Below, piece after piece: positions 12,001 to 24,276 of a DNA stretch of 64,000 nucleotides. The DNA comes from Serpula lacrymans var. lacrymans S7.9 (lineage: Eukaryota > Basidiomycota > Agaricomycetes > Boletales > Serpulaceae): assembly GCF_000218685.1 (NCBI RefSeq), contig NW_006763299.1, forward strand, positions 186,001 through 250,000. Reading direction: 5' to 3'. Made by a program: the position numbers and the translations under genes. Position 1 is the first letter of the stretch. Every line of letters starts with the position of its first letter. Under the pieces are notes generated by a model that saw only the letters and a program-made list of their open reading frames with translations, was not told where the DNA came from and did no database searches.

Positions 12001-14119
12001 TCGCGAACCCTAAGGAAACCAAGTATACGTTGCAATACTACTTGGACTTCATTGACAAGTTAGTGCAAGAAGGCGTCCATATTCTTGGTGTAAAGGATAT
12101 GGCCGGTCTGCTCAAACCTGAGGCTGCGAAGGTGTAAGTATTTGTATTAGCTGTTTGTGCATCTGTGAACCTGATCGCACTTGGTTTTTTTTTTACAAAA
12201 AAAACAGGCTTATCGGCGCCATCCGACAGAAATATCCTGACATTCCCATCCACGTTCACTCCCATGATACTGCCGGCATTGCAGCTGCTAGCATGCTTGC
12301 CGCCGCCGCCGCAGGTGCTGACATCGTGGATGTCGCTATAGACAGTAAGACTCGGTTTCCCGCTTGCCAGATACAACACGTTAACTTACTTGATGCCAGG
12401 CATGTCTGGTTTGACCTCGCAGCCATCCATGGGTGCTGTTTGTATGGCCCTCGAACAGACTCAGCTGGGCACAGGTATTCGATATGCCGACATACAAGCA
12501 CTCAACCTGTACTGGAGTCAAGTTCGCATTCTGTACGGTTGTTTCGAAGCCAACGTCCGTGCGTCTGATTCGAGTGTGTTCGATCATGAAATGCCAGGAG
12601 GGCAATACACGAACCTTATGGTATTTGTTGACATTCTTCGCCTGATCTATACAACGTTGACACGCATGAATACAGTTCCAAGCTTCTCAGTTGGGCCTGG
12701 GCACTCAATGGACACGTAAGCTTCCAAACGACAGTACATTGATAGATTTGTGTAACAACTTACACTATGTTTCTTTAGAGATAAAGCAAAAGTACATCGA
12801 AGCCAATGCACTGGTATGTAAACGCGTTTTTTTTATCTGCGTCTTACCTGACATATCTACGAATTTAGTGTGGCAACATAGTCAAGGTATGGCTGCAATG
12901 TTGTATCCACAGAGGGAAAGATTGATGTTGGTACAGGTTACACCGTCTTCCAAAGTCGTGGGTGACTTTGCGCAATGGATGACCTCAAACTCGTTCACGA
13001 AAGAGGATGTTCTTGCACGCGCCGAGCAGCTGGACTTCCCCTCGTCTGTCGTCGAGTTTTTCCAAGGATATCTTGGTCAACCTGTGGGAGGCTTCCCAGA
13101 ACCACTTCGCAGCAAAATTATCAGGAACAAGCCGAGAATTGACGGCCGTCCTGGTGCAACCATGCAGCCCCTTGATTTCAAGAAGATCAAAGCTGAGCTG
13201 CGGAGTAAGTTTGGCAAACACATTACGGATGCAGATGTTACTTCGTATGTGATGTACCCCAAGGTCTGTTATCTCCTATTCTCCCGCGCCGTCAGCACTG
13301 AACTTACGCTTTGCTATGTCCGCCAGGTCTTTGAAGAGTATCAAGGCTTCATTGAGAAGTATGGTGACCTGAGGTAACATATGCCCTTTGCAAGCCAAGC
13401 ACTTGGAGAACGTACTGATCCCTTCTCGGACAGTGTCCTTCCCACACGCTATTTCCTGGGTCGCCCGGCTATCGGAGAAGAGATGCACATTTCTATTGAA
13501 AAGGGGAAGACTCTCATCATCCGTCTGATGGCAGTCGGTCCTGTTGTAGAAGGTCGTGCCCAACGTGACGTATGGTTTGAAGTTAATGGAGAGGTATAAA
13601 CGGAAGTCATATGACTGCCGAGCTTTACTAACCCTTGTCTGCTGACATAGGTTCGGGCAGTGTCTGTGGAAGACAGTAATTCTGCCGTGGAGACAGTTTC
13701 GCGGGAGAAGGCCACCTCTGACCCGGGATCAGTTGGTGCCCCTATGTCAGGTGTTGTCGTCGAAGTCAGGGTAAAGGAGGGACAAGAAATCAAGAAAGGC
13801 GATCCTCTGTGTGGTGAGTCTATATGTGCCGATAATCTAATCATGAGTCTATTGACCCCGGCTTGTCTCATCGATAGTCCTGAGTGCCATGAAGGCAAGT
13901 ATTCTATATGATAAGACTTTTTCTCCTACTCATATCATGTGTCTTGTCACAGATGGAGTCTGCTGTCACTGCTCCAGTTTCTGGTCACATCAAACGTGTT
14001 GTTGTAAACGAAGGTATAAAATACGTTACTTGTATATCCTATATCTCTATTAATATGCTACTCTTTTCACAGGCGATTCCATCAACCAGGGAGACTTGAC
14101 TGTGGAAATCGTCCACTAA
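9085..14119 (+). CDS. PYC: Pyruvate carboxylase
   Basis: Biotin enzyme making oxaloacetate from pyruvate, bicarbonate and ATP (anaplerosis). Exons: 9085-9246, 9297-9395, 9444-9556, 9610-9734, 9792-9887, 9945-10382, 10447-10694, 10757-10867, 10920-10988, 11046-11528, 11593-11675, 11728-11813, 11872-11876, 11928-12133, 12208-12344, 12400-12620, 12676-12715, 12779-12813, 12869-12886, 12937-13263, 13327-13373, 13434-13593, 13651-13813, 13878-13894, 13953-14013, 14073-14119; 1198 aa in frame, near the family's usual 1180. Order of domains: biotin carboxylase ([16 protein letters not shown]; glycine-rich [22 protein letters not shown]), carboxyltransferase ([24 protein letters not shown]), PYC-type C domain, biotinyl domain with AMKMES. 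Exon 13 is 5 nt. The intron splitting AMK|MES starts with GC. The N-terminal 40 residues look disordered, not a clear mitochondrial signal, as in cytosolic fungal enzymes. Confidence 0.96.
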
Positions 14120-14679
14120 ATTCATATTGTACTTGCAAGAAAGTTGTTTCCGACCACGAAGAAGATTATACATTTGTATCTTACATGGAACCTGTGCCGC
14201 TATCTACTATTTCCAGAAATCATATCATGATAGATCTCACACTATCCGTGTCAACAGCGAAGTCTGAATGAAGCCATGGCATAGGTAGGATCGGGTGCAA
14301 TCTGTAACAATATGTTATTGTGCTCCAATCCCCGAGCTTCTATTTTGGCCTCGGGGAGTACATCGACCAAGAATGCAAAGTAATACGAGGCAGCCATCCG
14401 AGCAGGATTCATTTGGCGGTACTGCTGATTTGAGCTTTCCTACTCCCAGCCCATTAGACAGAAAAAGGTAAGAGGTGACGACTGGGAAACCCCATTACTG
14501 GTGTATGCAAATTTAGTAGTATACAGGCTTACAGAACAACCCCAAAAGTCCTGAGATACTCTCGAGGGAACGTCGACTCGAACTGACTCTCACTACCAAG
14601 ACCCTGGAAACGAGTTTGAGAGCTGGCTACCATTGGCTGACTACGATAAGAATAAATATATAATTTCGTATACATCGAT
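14120..14679. other. Convergent spacer, pyruvate carboxylase / nitronate monooxygenase
   Basis: The two genes meet tail to tail here, so the 560 bp should hold both 3' UTRs and polyadenylation sites. No gene is visible. Confidence 0.5.
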
Positions 14680-15973
14680 TCATCCTTCGTGTTGCTTGTT
14701 GACAACGAACCTTGATGCGGCATTCAGATATTGTATGGTGGCGTGATGCAGCTCCCGAACAATATCCTATCGCAAACAGATAAGTCCAAAATGCCAAATG
14801 CGAATTAGCATAACCAGCATCTTACCTTTGCACCTTTGATCTCAGACATCAGACCGACGCCTGTTCCTGCCCAAACCAACATTCGATCGGCATCACCGCT
14901 CCGCACACCTTCGACGAATTGTTCTTTGACAACGCTGATATCAGTACCACTATCCATATCCCGAACAGTATTATTATAGAGCGCCCTTCCATCAACGCCA
15001 CTGGGCCAACCTAGCGTCCCTCTGACGCGATCAAACGCCATCGTTCTCACTGTCGAAGTAGACTTTGCAGCCACGAGAGCACGCTTTTGCGCATCCGTGT
15101 AGAGACTTTCTGGCGTCAAGAGAAAGCGGGTGCCGAGTACGACGCCAGCTGCACCTAGTACCAACAGGGAAGCGAGTTGGGATCCATCTGACAGCCCTCC
15201 TGCAGCTAGAATAGGAGGAGCATCCTTTGGGGCGTCTGCCAAGATGGACGATAACAGCGTGAGAAGGGAAGGGGAGGAGCCATAACCATGTCCTCCAGAT
15301 TCGTTTCCTAGACAGTGAGGACATGGCATGAGATTATTGCATCATTCGTAGGGGGAAAATAATCAACCTTGTGCCACAAGAATGTCTGTTTTCAAGTCGC
15401 TGATGGCAACGAGAGCGCCTTGGACAGAGGAGACCTGTACGCATATCAAAGTCTTGTGGTTCCGTTCTGGGCGTGAATCGTATTCTCGGATATACCGTAC
15501 CCATCGACTCAAATCTGAGCCAAATGCGAGCCAGATAGCCTGTACGCGGTTCTCCAAAGCGATATCGATCAACTCGAACGCCCTTGAGGGCGACTGTTCT
15601 AGTTGCCAGGCTAGGTAGCCTACTCCTATTGGGAGGCGGTCAACAGACTGTAGCCGCAGCACCGATCGAGCTAGTGATAGCTCCTCCTGGAGCTTATCGG
15701 GAGTGTCGTATCCTGCAAGGCCCAAATGAGTAAAGTCCCAATAAACCAATTTGAGGGGGCCCCCAAGTTACTATGACACACCTGCACCCAAAAAGCCAAA
15801 GGCGCCTCCGTCGGTAACTTGGGCAGCTAGAGCACCTCCGCTAGCACCGGCCATGGGTGCGCAAACCACAGGGGTTTTGATGTCTAAAGCGATATTAATG
15901 TTATGTCAAACAGCGCGCTGAGAGGAGACGACCTACCCAACAATCGAGTAAGGGCGGTATCGATGCGCGACAT
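14680..15973 (-). CDS. Nitronate monooxygenase (2-nitropropane dioxygenase family)
   Basis: FMN-dependent TIM-barrel enzyme oxidising alkyl nitronates, including the toxin propionate 3-nitronate, to carbonyl compounds and nitrite (family knowledge). Exons on the minus strand: 15973-15937, 15883-15782, 15712-15368, 15307-14826, 14766-14680; 350 aa in frame, a normal length. Family landmarks are TPVVCAPMAGASGG near the N-terminus, QGNESGGHGYG (the loop carrying the His of the NMO motif), AAGGLSDGSQLAS and GAAGVVLGTRFLLTPES (FMN phosphate binding). The exact substrate cannot be told from sequence. It shares a 378-bp divergent promoter with SmB. Confidence 0.88.
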
Positions 15974-16351
15974 CTCAAAGGAATAACTGAGGAAAATGCA
16001 CTACGACACTACCGGAAAGCTTTACTGGCGCCTTTTTATCTTGTGCTATTCAAAATCAGTCCAATATATTTATAATAAGCCCATCGTGTCGGGAGTATCG
16101 GTCGACAGCAGCAATGCGGAAAAACTGGTCACATTATCGAACTCTATGTTTTCTTGAGGCGGACATTGAGTGGAAAGATTTGGGAAAATAATGGGATTAT
16201 TCGATAAGCTGTTAGAAGACGAGAGACGATGAGCGTTGGCCCAGCCACATTGCTGCCACCATATGTGTTTACCCCTGTTTGTGGCCACTGGGAACTCTAA
16301 TCACGCCTCGTTTGCTCGATATCTATCCCGCCCATCGCAACATCGTCCATC
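15974..16351. promoter_or_regulatory. Divergent promoter, nitronate monooxygenase / SMB1
   Basis: This 378-bp gap lies between two divergent start codons. It must hold both promoters; no individual element is clear enough to name. Confidence 0.5.
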
Positions 16352-17151
16352 ATGGTAAGTATACACTCATTCATGGCTCAATGTAAGCTATTTTACTCAC
16401 AAGACTCATCTAAAATAGCCTCCTCCCAAATCAAAAGGCGGAAAAATGCTCAGTCTCATCAACTGGAGACTGAAAGTCACCATCAACGACGGTCGCGCGT
16501 TAACAGGACAGATGCTCGCTTTCGACAGACATATGAACCTAGTCCTAGCAGATTGCGAGGAGTTCAGACGTGTAAGACCCAAGAAGAAGGCTGGCGAGAC
16601 AGAGACACCTCCAGAGCAAGAGATGAAACGTGCACTCGGTCTTGTCATCTTGCGTGGCGAAACAGTAGTTAGCTTGAGCGTAGAGGGTCCTCCACCGGTT
16701 GTAGACGAAGATAAAAAGAATGCGGTTCGTACTATTTCAAAATCGCCAATTCCTGCCCCTGGCGGTATGGAAAATGCATCGCAGAAACGTCTCCTGACAC
16801 ATTATTCGTCTAGCTTCCTGTTGGGCCTGGTCGCGGAATGCCTGCAGGCCGAGGCATGGGAATGATGCCTCCCGGTAAGTCTTCAAGCGATATGTTATTA
16901 AATGGATGATTTTTTAATCTATTGGTTGCAGGTGGCCCTCCTTCCCTTGCACGTCCGCCTATGCCTTTCGCGCCTCCGGGTATGCCAGGACCTCCTCCTG
17001 GCTTCAGGCCTCCGGGTTTCCCACAGGGTATGCCATTCCCCCCACCACCAGGTTTCGGTGGGCCTCCACCTGGGTATGTACACCTAAGTTCTATCTTACC
17101 TAAAAGTTTCTAACCATAATGATTCATAGCTTCCAGCCCCCACCGCAATAG
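16352..17151 (+). CDS. SMB1: Small nuclear ribonucleoprotein SmB
   Basis: Sm-ring protein of U1, U2, U4 and U5 snRNPs. Exons: 16352-16354, 16419-16724, 16814-16874, 16932-17073, 17130-17151; 177 aa in frame. The Sm1 motif (INWRLKVTINDGRALTGQML, FDRHMNLVLADCEEF) and Sm2 motif (LGLVILRGETVVSLSVEGPP) are complete. After a lysine-rich segment the tail is proline-rich, with GRGM repeats and PPGMPGPPPGF-type runs, as in SmB/N proteins, where it binds other splicing factors. The first coding exon is just the ATG, followed by a 64-bp intron. The exon-2 donor at 16725 (gttcgt) is weak but is the phase-0 choice that keeps the frame, because a TAG forms the acceptor just before exon 3. Confidence 0.93.
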
Positions 17152-19816
17152 AGAGCCGATGTTGTTGTTTGTATTAACAATTGACATTTGCATTCCACGG
17201 CTAGCAAAATGTAAAAAAGAGGCAAGGAGAAGCCAAGGGTGTGGAGTGCTGTACTTGTGGGTGTATCTCACTTATCCGTCACGGAAAAAGATTTGCACTA
17301 CATGGTCCTTGCAAGCAGGTTGAAGCCCGAGGTTTGTAAAATTATTCACTGATGTCATCTCGGTAGCAAGTCCAGAAAGACTTAATAAAATAGGGGTTTT
17401 CGACTCTAGAACAACGTTGATCTCATTTTGAGTGATTCGTAATTCAGAATCTGGCATCGCTTTGCGGTAAATATGTGCTAGTGATTTCATTCTTCTCGCA
17501 TTGCCCAGTGCTGAACTAGCTGAGCTCCCGTACTGGTCGTAGCGTTTTTTGTTTTTTTTTGTTTTTGACGCTCATGGGATCGTGGGTGTACTGTCAAGTT
17601 GGGAGACAGTGAGATCATTGGCCCGGCTGACTTGACGTACACTGCTGCGACACTAAGGAAGAGGCTCTTGAGTTTATCCTTCAATAAGCTTCCATCCCTG
17701 AACATGCGACATACAAATTCAAAGTGCTTTCGCCGCATCAGAAGGCGCGAATCCTTTTTGATCCACGATGTAAGTCGTCAAAACGATGGAGCGCTGAGAC
17801 AGGATGTCACTCAGGGTCTTTCAGCTCAAACTTCAATGCTTCAAGTTTCGAAAGTGGGTTGACAAGACCGTATGCGGAGTGGTTTTCATCTTTTAACAGC
17901 GATGGTACGTCAACCGAGTCTTCTAGTATGTCATTGTAACATATTCTCTCTAGCAGAACGGGCAGTTCTCGTCCTCTTGATGAAACGTCGCGGTGCTGGG
18001 GTGACATGCCTTCTGTCATTTCATCAGACAATAGAATTGCAAAATGCGGTGCCGTTGCACCATAACTGCGCGGCCGAAAACGTTTTGTTTTATCTGCCCC
18101 GTCACGGGGTACCACGCCAAAGTCGTGTTTTAGGGAGAGAGTTCACCACCAGTGTGGTGAGTGATCCGCGGGTGTATCGAACATGAAAGAACGCTGGGGC
18201 AGGCCACGCACCGTTTGCTTCCCTTGCAGCCTAAATGATAACTGCGGGACATGTCTAGATGGCCGGACTGCGAAAAAGGGTGTTAGGACCTCGGAGCGAT
18301 CAGTGTAGCGTGACTTGGTATGACCAGCACGGGCTCAGTCTCGAGCCTCATCTTCATCTGCAGCCTGTCCTTTGGGAGCGTTTTTGGTGGGAAGCACTGC
18401 GCGCGGTATCACTTGCAGTCGTTATTGTCATATTCCGGTGAACATGGAAAGAAGGCCGCTAGAGTGATGTTGGCGTTCAGAATGAGCACCGGAGACTCGA
18501 CTTGTGCAATTGCAGTGGGGATTTCGAGTGGCTGGCCAGGCTATCATTGAGCAATGCCGACCTGTCGCTGGCAGGGTGACTTGGCGTTGAAGAGGGAAAA
18601 GGCCCAGTGCTCATGAGATAGGCTGGCGGTCTATAGGTAAACCTCACCAAAGGGGATTAGTTGGCTGTATTTTCATGCCATCATTAGGATCACTGGGCAC
18701 GGCAGGGTATCTCGCCCCTGTTTGGGTAGGTCTCTAATCTTGATTCCAAAGGCTGTCCATAAGTAAATCACCTCTTTGACCTATCGCAGATCTCAGCCCC
18801 CTGCCTCGTGATCGCTATCCCTTTACGGCACCACCAGATAGCCTAATGCGGTCACTTGGATAACCCACTTAGCAAGCCCAAATTACGACATGGTTAAGTC
18901 CCCCTCCAGGCTGCCATCAGATCGTGGTTAAAGTAGAGTTAGCAGCTTACTACTCTTTACCCTGGTAGCCTTATACAGGCCTGGCATGGCAGGTGGTGCC
19001 ATTCTTCCAAACCGTGAATGACGTGCCGCACACAGAGAGAGCAGAAAATGGCAATTTGTTCCGTGTCGCTGGCACTGGTCGAAATAATACGCTCTTGTCG
19101 ACCCTGGCTGCGTCAGCTGCGTCGCCGGTGTTCGAGCTCTCTGATTAAGGCGATAAGGCCCAAGGTGCGCTGGTGTTTCAACTTTTATAATTTTTTTTTT
19201 CATACTTGTCTCCTTTTCTTGTCTATCCGTCGGGGGAGCTGGGCTGCGCATTGACTTGTAATATTCATTAATATCCACGCCCGAGTCCGCACGCTAGCCT
19301 TCCTACAGCGAGTTTACTTCACGAAGGAGCCTGAGACTCAGAGGGTTCTACTAGTAGGTTCGTATGGGATCTGCATATGAGCATCTGGTGCGTCATCGCG
19401 GCATACGTCGGGTCTAACTTGAAGGCTCATTGTCAATATCAATGTCAGGCTGCGCATCGCGAATGGAGCGCGACGTCGGCGTGCTCGCCGACTCCGCTTA
19501 TCACACACACACTCATCAGAACCACGGACGAAGACGCAGATAAGGATTTTCGCAGCTTAGTAGGCACGCAACACGCAAACGGAATAAATCGCTAATTCCT
19601 CCTCTCGGTCTGCTCACTTCTGGGGTGAACTCTGCGTCCTTCCTTCCTTCCTTACAGAGTTCTTTACCAAAAAGCAACTTGAAGGAAGAAGAAGCAAAGA
19701 GAAAAACGGCTGCGCACCCCAACCTACTTTTGACCCAGAGAGGGCACGAGAGCACGAGGGCGGATCTTATCACACATGACCCATTGTCGTGTTGGCACAT
19801 TCGCAGAAACGACAGC

Positions 19817-19836
19817 CCATGTCCATGTCCATGTCA
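19817..19836. repeat. Short tandem repeat (CATGTC)3
   Basis: Three near-perfect 6-bp units in the noncoding region. Confidence 0.7.
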
Positions 19837-20857
19837 TAGCCCCCGTGCCTTCCCACCTCTCCCCCCGTCCAAAACTAACGAATTGACACTAAAGCCTCCA
19901 GCTTCTTTCCGTTTCGTCTCGTTTCCGTTTCTATGACAGCGGACGTAGGCTTCACTTAGCTCCGTGTCACAGGATCCACGGGTGGATTGACGCCATACTG
20001 GTAACTCGAGTGCAATACCCCTGCTACTAGTGACGCTCGCGGTCGCGGTACCGGGCCCGAATCTTGGTCTCTCGCCACTTATCACACCAAACGGGCGGTG
20101 GACCGGTGACCACTGTGATAGATGATAGATGATAAGTATGATAGGATGTGATAGACGCCAGGACCCCCCCTTCCCCTCGTTGACAATCTTAACCTTGCAA
20201 CGCCATCCCACCGTTTTTTCTAGCCTGAGATTGTCATCAGCGCGAGATAAGGTTTACATTCCAAACAGTCACGCCATTTTGGACTTGTGTGTGTGTGCGC
20301 CACAAGATGTTCAAAAAAAGAAAAGAAATGGAAAGAAGAAAAGAGAAAAAAAGGCACTGCGTAAGGAAGAGACCAGGGCCCGCGAAGACGGACCTTGACG
20401 GGACTCGGTGGCTCGGTGCTCGGTGGGTACTGCGCACGCCCTTTCCAGGACACACACTCTCTCGGGATATGGAGCCTCTTTGTCTCGTCTCGTCGCGCGC
20501 TAAACTATAGCTAGTTGGGATAACGCCCCCCGACGTTCGCGCGCCACCCCTCTCAAGGCCTCAAGGCTCTCCCGGACCCGGTTGTCACTCATCGCCGACG
20601 GTTGCCGCGTCTGAGCAAGCTGTGATGACGAGCAGGCCCTTTTTGAAAATGTGGCTTTGGCGCGATTCGGGGTGGGTGGTCTCGGCTCCGGGTGCAAGTT
20701 GAGGATATCATGGCATGGCATGGCGTTATGATCGGGCCAACGTACTAGTCTTATTTAATGCCCATGACGAAGTTGTGTGTCAAAAGTATTATGAGCAAAT
20801 AGCAAATATTACAGAATGTCATTCAGAAGATACGGCGTTTGACAAAGATGGAAGACC

Positions 20858-20887
20858 AAAAAAAACAAAAAACAAAAAACAAAAAAA
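20858..20887. repeat. A-rich tandem repeat, AAAAAAC units
   Basis: Poly-A interrupted by single C at about 7-bp spacing, 30 bp long. Confidence 0.7.
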
Positions 20888-21849
20888 TTTAATAAAAGAG
20901 ATAGAGATTTGACAAAGAGTCTCGTCTTGGCCATGGTGGTCGGACGATCGTCACGTTTGTCTGATATCTACGCATGTAGTTGTGACTGTTGTCGCTGTGT
21001 ATAGACTCCTAGGGCCGTATTTGATAAGGATTGTCTGGTGTTTTTTTGGTGGTGGTGGTACTAAGGGGTGGTGACTTGGTGGCTGTTTGTTTCTTGCTTG
21101 CCAGCAGTGAGCGCTGATGGAGGAAGAACGGATCATGCGACCCAAGAGCAAGGTCCCATGACAAGGAGGCGCCTGGTCAAAGTGATGGGCTAAAGCTTAC
21201 TAGCACTCTATTATATTATAACGTGTCTCAGAGCTTGCCCGGTGATTGATGGAGTCAGCTGTTAACCAAGTAGGAGAGTCAGCTGCACGTTCCTCGTTCT
21301 TGTTGTTTTTTCATTCTTCTTTCCCGATAAGTAGAGTCGCAACTTAGAGCTGGTGTGTGTGTGCACATTATGCCGATCACAAGGGATGAGCCTGAGGAAC
21401 GATTTTATGAGGATTTATTGAAAGGAAGCGTGAAAAGCGGAACGCTGACTTGAATATCAGAAAATATGACATATGTCATAAGGGTCAGTCGACGTCTTCT
21501 TCCTCTTTCTGTCTTTCTGAGTGTGCGCAGATGGGATGCAAATCACCGATCACCGAGTCTGACAAGGCAGATAAAGTGGTTGATACGATCTGGGGGAGAA
21601 TAGTGAATGATCAGAATAATATATTAGGAAGGCCGAGCGCCGTTGTCGCAAACCCAAAACGCCACCGATGATCGTGCAGTCGTCAATCAAGCTTAATCAA
21701 GACTCTCTCTTTCCTTTCCCGAAGGGAGCGGGAGCGGTGTTCCAGCCAAGAAAGGGGCATGTCTTCTTTATTGTTTTGACGTCGGTCTGCGTTGACCTGA
21801 TACGACTCCCAACGCGCAAGGTACGCTCTTCATTAAGCTTCATTCTCAT

Positions 21850-22600
21850 ACCCTACCGGTCATTCCCACCCCCAGCATCGTATTCATAGAACAATCTGAA
21901 TGCCATCATCATCCTTCTAGACTCGAGTTGGCTGCTCTTGGACGACTAACGACCCCATTCGAGTCCCAGCACCACCGATCAAGTCATACCGTCACCACCA
22001 CTCTTCCCTCTTATCCGGACCTAGACATTTCTCCCTATACCATCCCGTCCTGCGACATCCATCACTTCCTTCCCATACAACCACCAACCCTCTGGCCACA
22101 CGTCAAATCCATCTTTGTATTGCATTCCGTATTCTCCGTTACAACAGACCCCGACGTGTGCCAGGTATCTACATAACAGTTCAGAGATATCTTCAAGTCA
22201 CCTCTTACTCGGCCACACCCATCCTCACATCCCCTCTCAAACTCCACCTTTCCATCTTCCTCACTACCCCACATCCCAACCTCACATCACCTCCCATTCT
22301 CAAGTCACCGGTAGTCTCTCACCCATTTGTCCTACCACCCCCCGCAACACGCCATCTCATATCCGCCCTTTCCCCACACCCACGTCCCTCCCCATTCGGC
22401 ACCCACATTCTATACTCGTCCACTCCCCCTCAATTGCAATTGCAACGTGAAAGCCCTCACCTTTGGAAAACAAGTCACCTAATCACCCCCCGCTCCTTCC
22501 TTCTTTCCAAATCCGTCCCTCCGAACACCCGCGGTACCCTCGATTTTTTTTTTTCCTTCCTCGCCTTCGGTCTTTCCTTCCTTAGCCAAAGGAACACCAG
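21850..22600. repeat. Pyrimidine-rich low-complexity tract
   Basis: About 750 bp in which C and T dominate the plus strand (many tccc, cacc and ttcc runs). Open frames across it are rich in Ser, Pro, Thr and Leu only because of this composition. Such strand asymmetry is also seen in long fungal leaders, but no downstream gene is present here. Confidence 0.6.
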
Positions 22601-23823
22601 GCTGTGAACGTGATCGAGCTATTTGGAGTTCTTACCACTACTAGTAGGTACCCAGTGCTTACAACTCCATCACCCTCGTCCAACTTCTCCTCTTCTTAGT
22701 CTACGCATGCCAATCCACCCGCCATGGCGCAGTTCCAATTCAGCCCCTTCTAGGTTGGCACGGCAGTGACTCACGTCAGCCCTCCCTCGTACTGTATCAG
22801 ACCTTGATACGCTTTACGAGAACGTCAAGAGTCCTCGATGGTTGGCACGTCCGGTCCTTTGGGCGGGGGAGGCAAATTCTGTGCTATGCCATACTATGAC
22901 AGTGACCTTTCCTCGTTCCTCTCGTTCTAGCACCGATTTTCGTTCGCTTAACGTAGCATTGACATCCATCCTGGGGCCCAAGACGGATGAGGCTAATCAC
23001 TTTCTCTACGCTCGTTCCCCGATTCGCGCGGATCCCCCCAAGTTGGCTGGTTGAGTTCGAGTGTTGAGTGACATCATCTATTGCTCACCGCTCAGCCCCC
23101 ATCCTTTCTGCTACTGGTCCGACAAAAGCCCTCCAAGTCCGAGTCCGAATCCCGCTCGGGGCCGCACTCGACGTCATGCACGATTATGCCATCCCGATCA
23201 TGCCCATGTCACGCCATGACTTGGGTTCAAAGCCTCGACCTGTCTTGCCAACTCTCAGCTCGATCACATGCGCTCCCGCATAATCACTACCACGATCACA
23301 CCTTCTAAGAGCATCGACATCTAGAGATATCTCAGTAATCGAAATCTCACTGAGGACACATAACCAGATCGGTACTGCCAAAGTCTCGAGTCTCTTAAAC
23401 TATTGACAAGTTTATTCAAATAATGATAACACCCCTTTTTTTAAAATTTATTCGATTTTCGTTATTCAAAGTTCCCTGCTTAGTACGACTCGTCTGTGAC
23501 AATTCTCCGACTCGACTTTCAAAATTCTGCTTACGATCGTCTTCATAGTCTTCCCTTCCTGTATTCTGTGCAGCTTGGGATAGAATGATAGTATCCATGG
23601 TGCATTTGCATTCCATTCCCACTGCGTCCGAATCTTCGTTTCTTGGAGACTTCCAGACTTTGCAAGCCCGTAAGCTCTTAGCTCTAAGTTGTGAATTGCA
23701 AGTTGCAGGCTCTCACCATCCCCCGTCGGATGGTGTGGTGCATGATGGATGATCCAGCTGAACGGCCCAGCCTACCCCGCGCCCGCGCCCCTTCGTCATC
23801 ACACCCAACAAATTTCGTTTTCG

Positions 23824-23843
23824 CCGTCCGTCCGTCCGTCCGT
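23824..23843. repeat. Short tandem repeat (CCGT)5
   Basis: Five perfect 4-bp units in the noncoding region. Confidence 0.85.
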
Positions 23844-24062
23844 TTAGCCATGGCTAATCCAGTTTAACATTTACAGTCGTACGGTGAGAGACTCTTACCA
23901 TCGACACCTGTGAGCTTACTGCACTACTATCGTTAAACACCCCCTCCTTGGTCATTCGTCATCGCCTCAATCTTGAATTCCCTTCTCCGAGGCTCCTATC
24001 CTCCCCTCTCGGGCCCGGACACTTTGAAGGGCCAGACTTGTACTCTTGCCATCGTCGATCCA

Positions 24063-24082
24063 CTCAGTACTCAGTACTCAGT
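24063..24082. repeat. Short tandem repeat, 7-bp unit CTCAGTA
   Basis: Nearly three perfect copies of CTCAGTA in tandem. Confidence 0.8.
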
Positions 24083-24248
24083 GTTTAGGTCCACAGTCTG
24101 ATACAACACTTTCAAATATATCGTATCTCATATCGTCATCATCCCCTCACATATGTCTACATGGCTACATTTCCTGGACTTCCAGTACATTTCATAACCC
24201 AACCCAACGCCCAACGTTAACCGTTCCACGGAAAGGCATTGACGAGGG

Positions 24249-24276
24249 CCCCCGCCCCGCCCCGCCCCGCCCCGCC
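24249..24276. repeat. (CCCCG)n tandem repeat, G-quadruplex motif on the minus strand
   Basis: Five runs of four or five C separated by single G. The minus strand therefore has five G4 runs with 1-nt loops, a textbook G-quadruplex-forming motif. A G-rich plus-strand stretch (GGGGG, GGGG, GGGGGG) follows at about 24365-24382. Confidence 0.8.

Noticed and set aside
17487..18115. Two minus-strand open frames (84 and 102 codons) that look mildly protein-like
   Set aside because: They could not be joined by splice sites into one model and match no family I know; possibly a relic, but not supportable.
22158..22607. 149-codon plus-strand frame
   Set aside because: It is a by-product of the pyrimidine-rich tract (Ser, Pro, Thr, Leu and His only).
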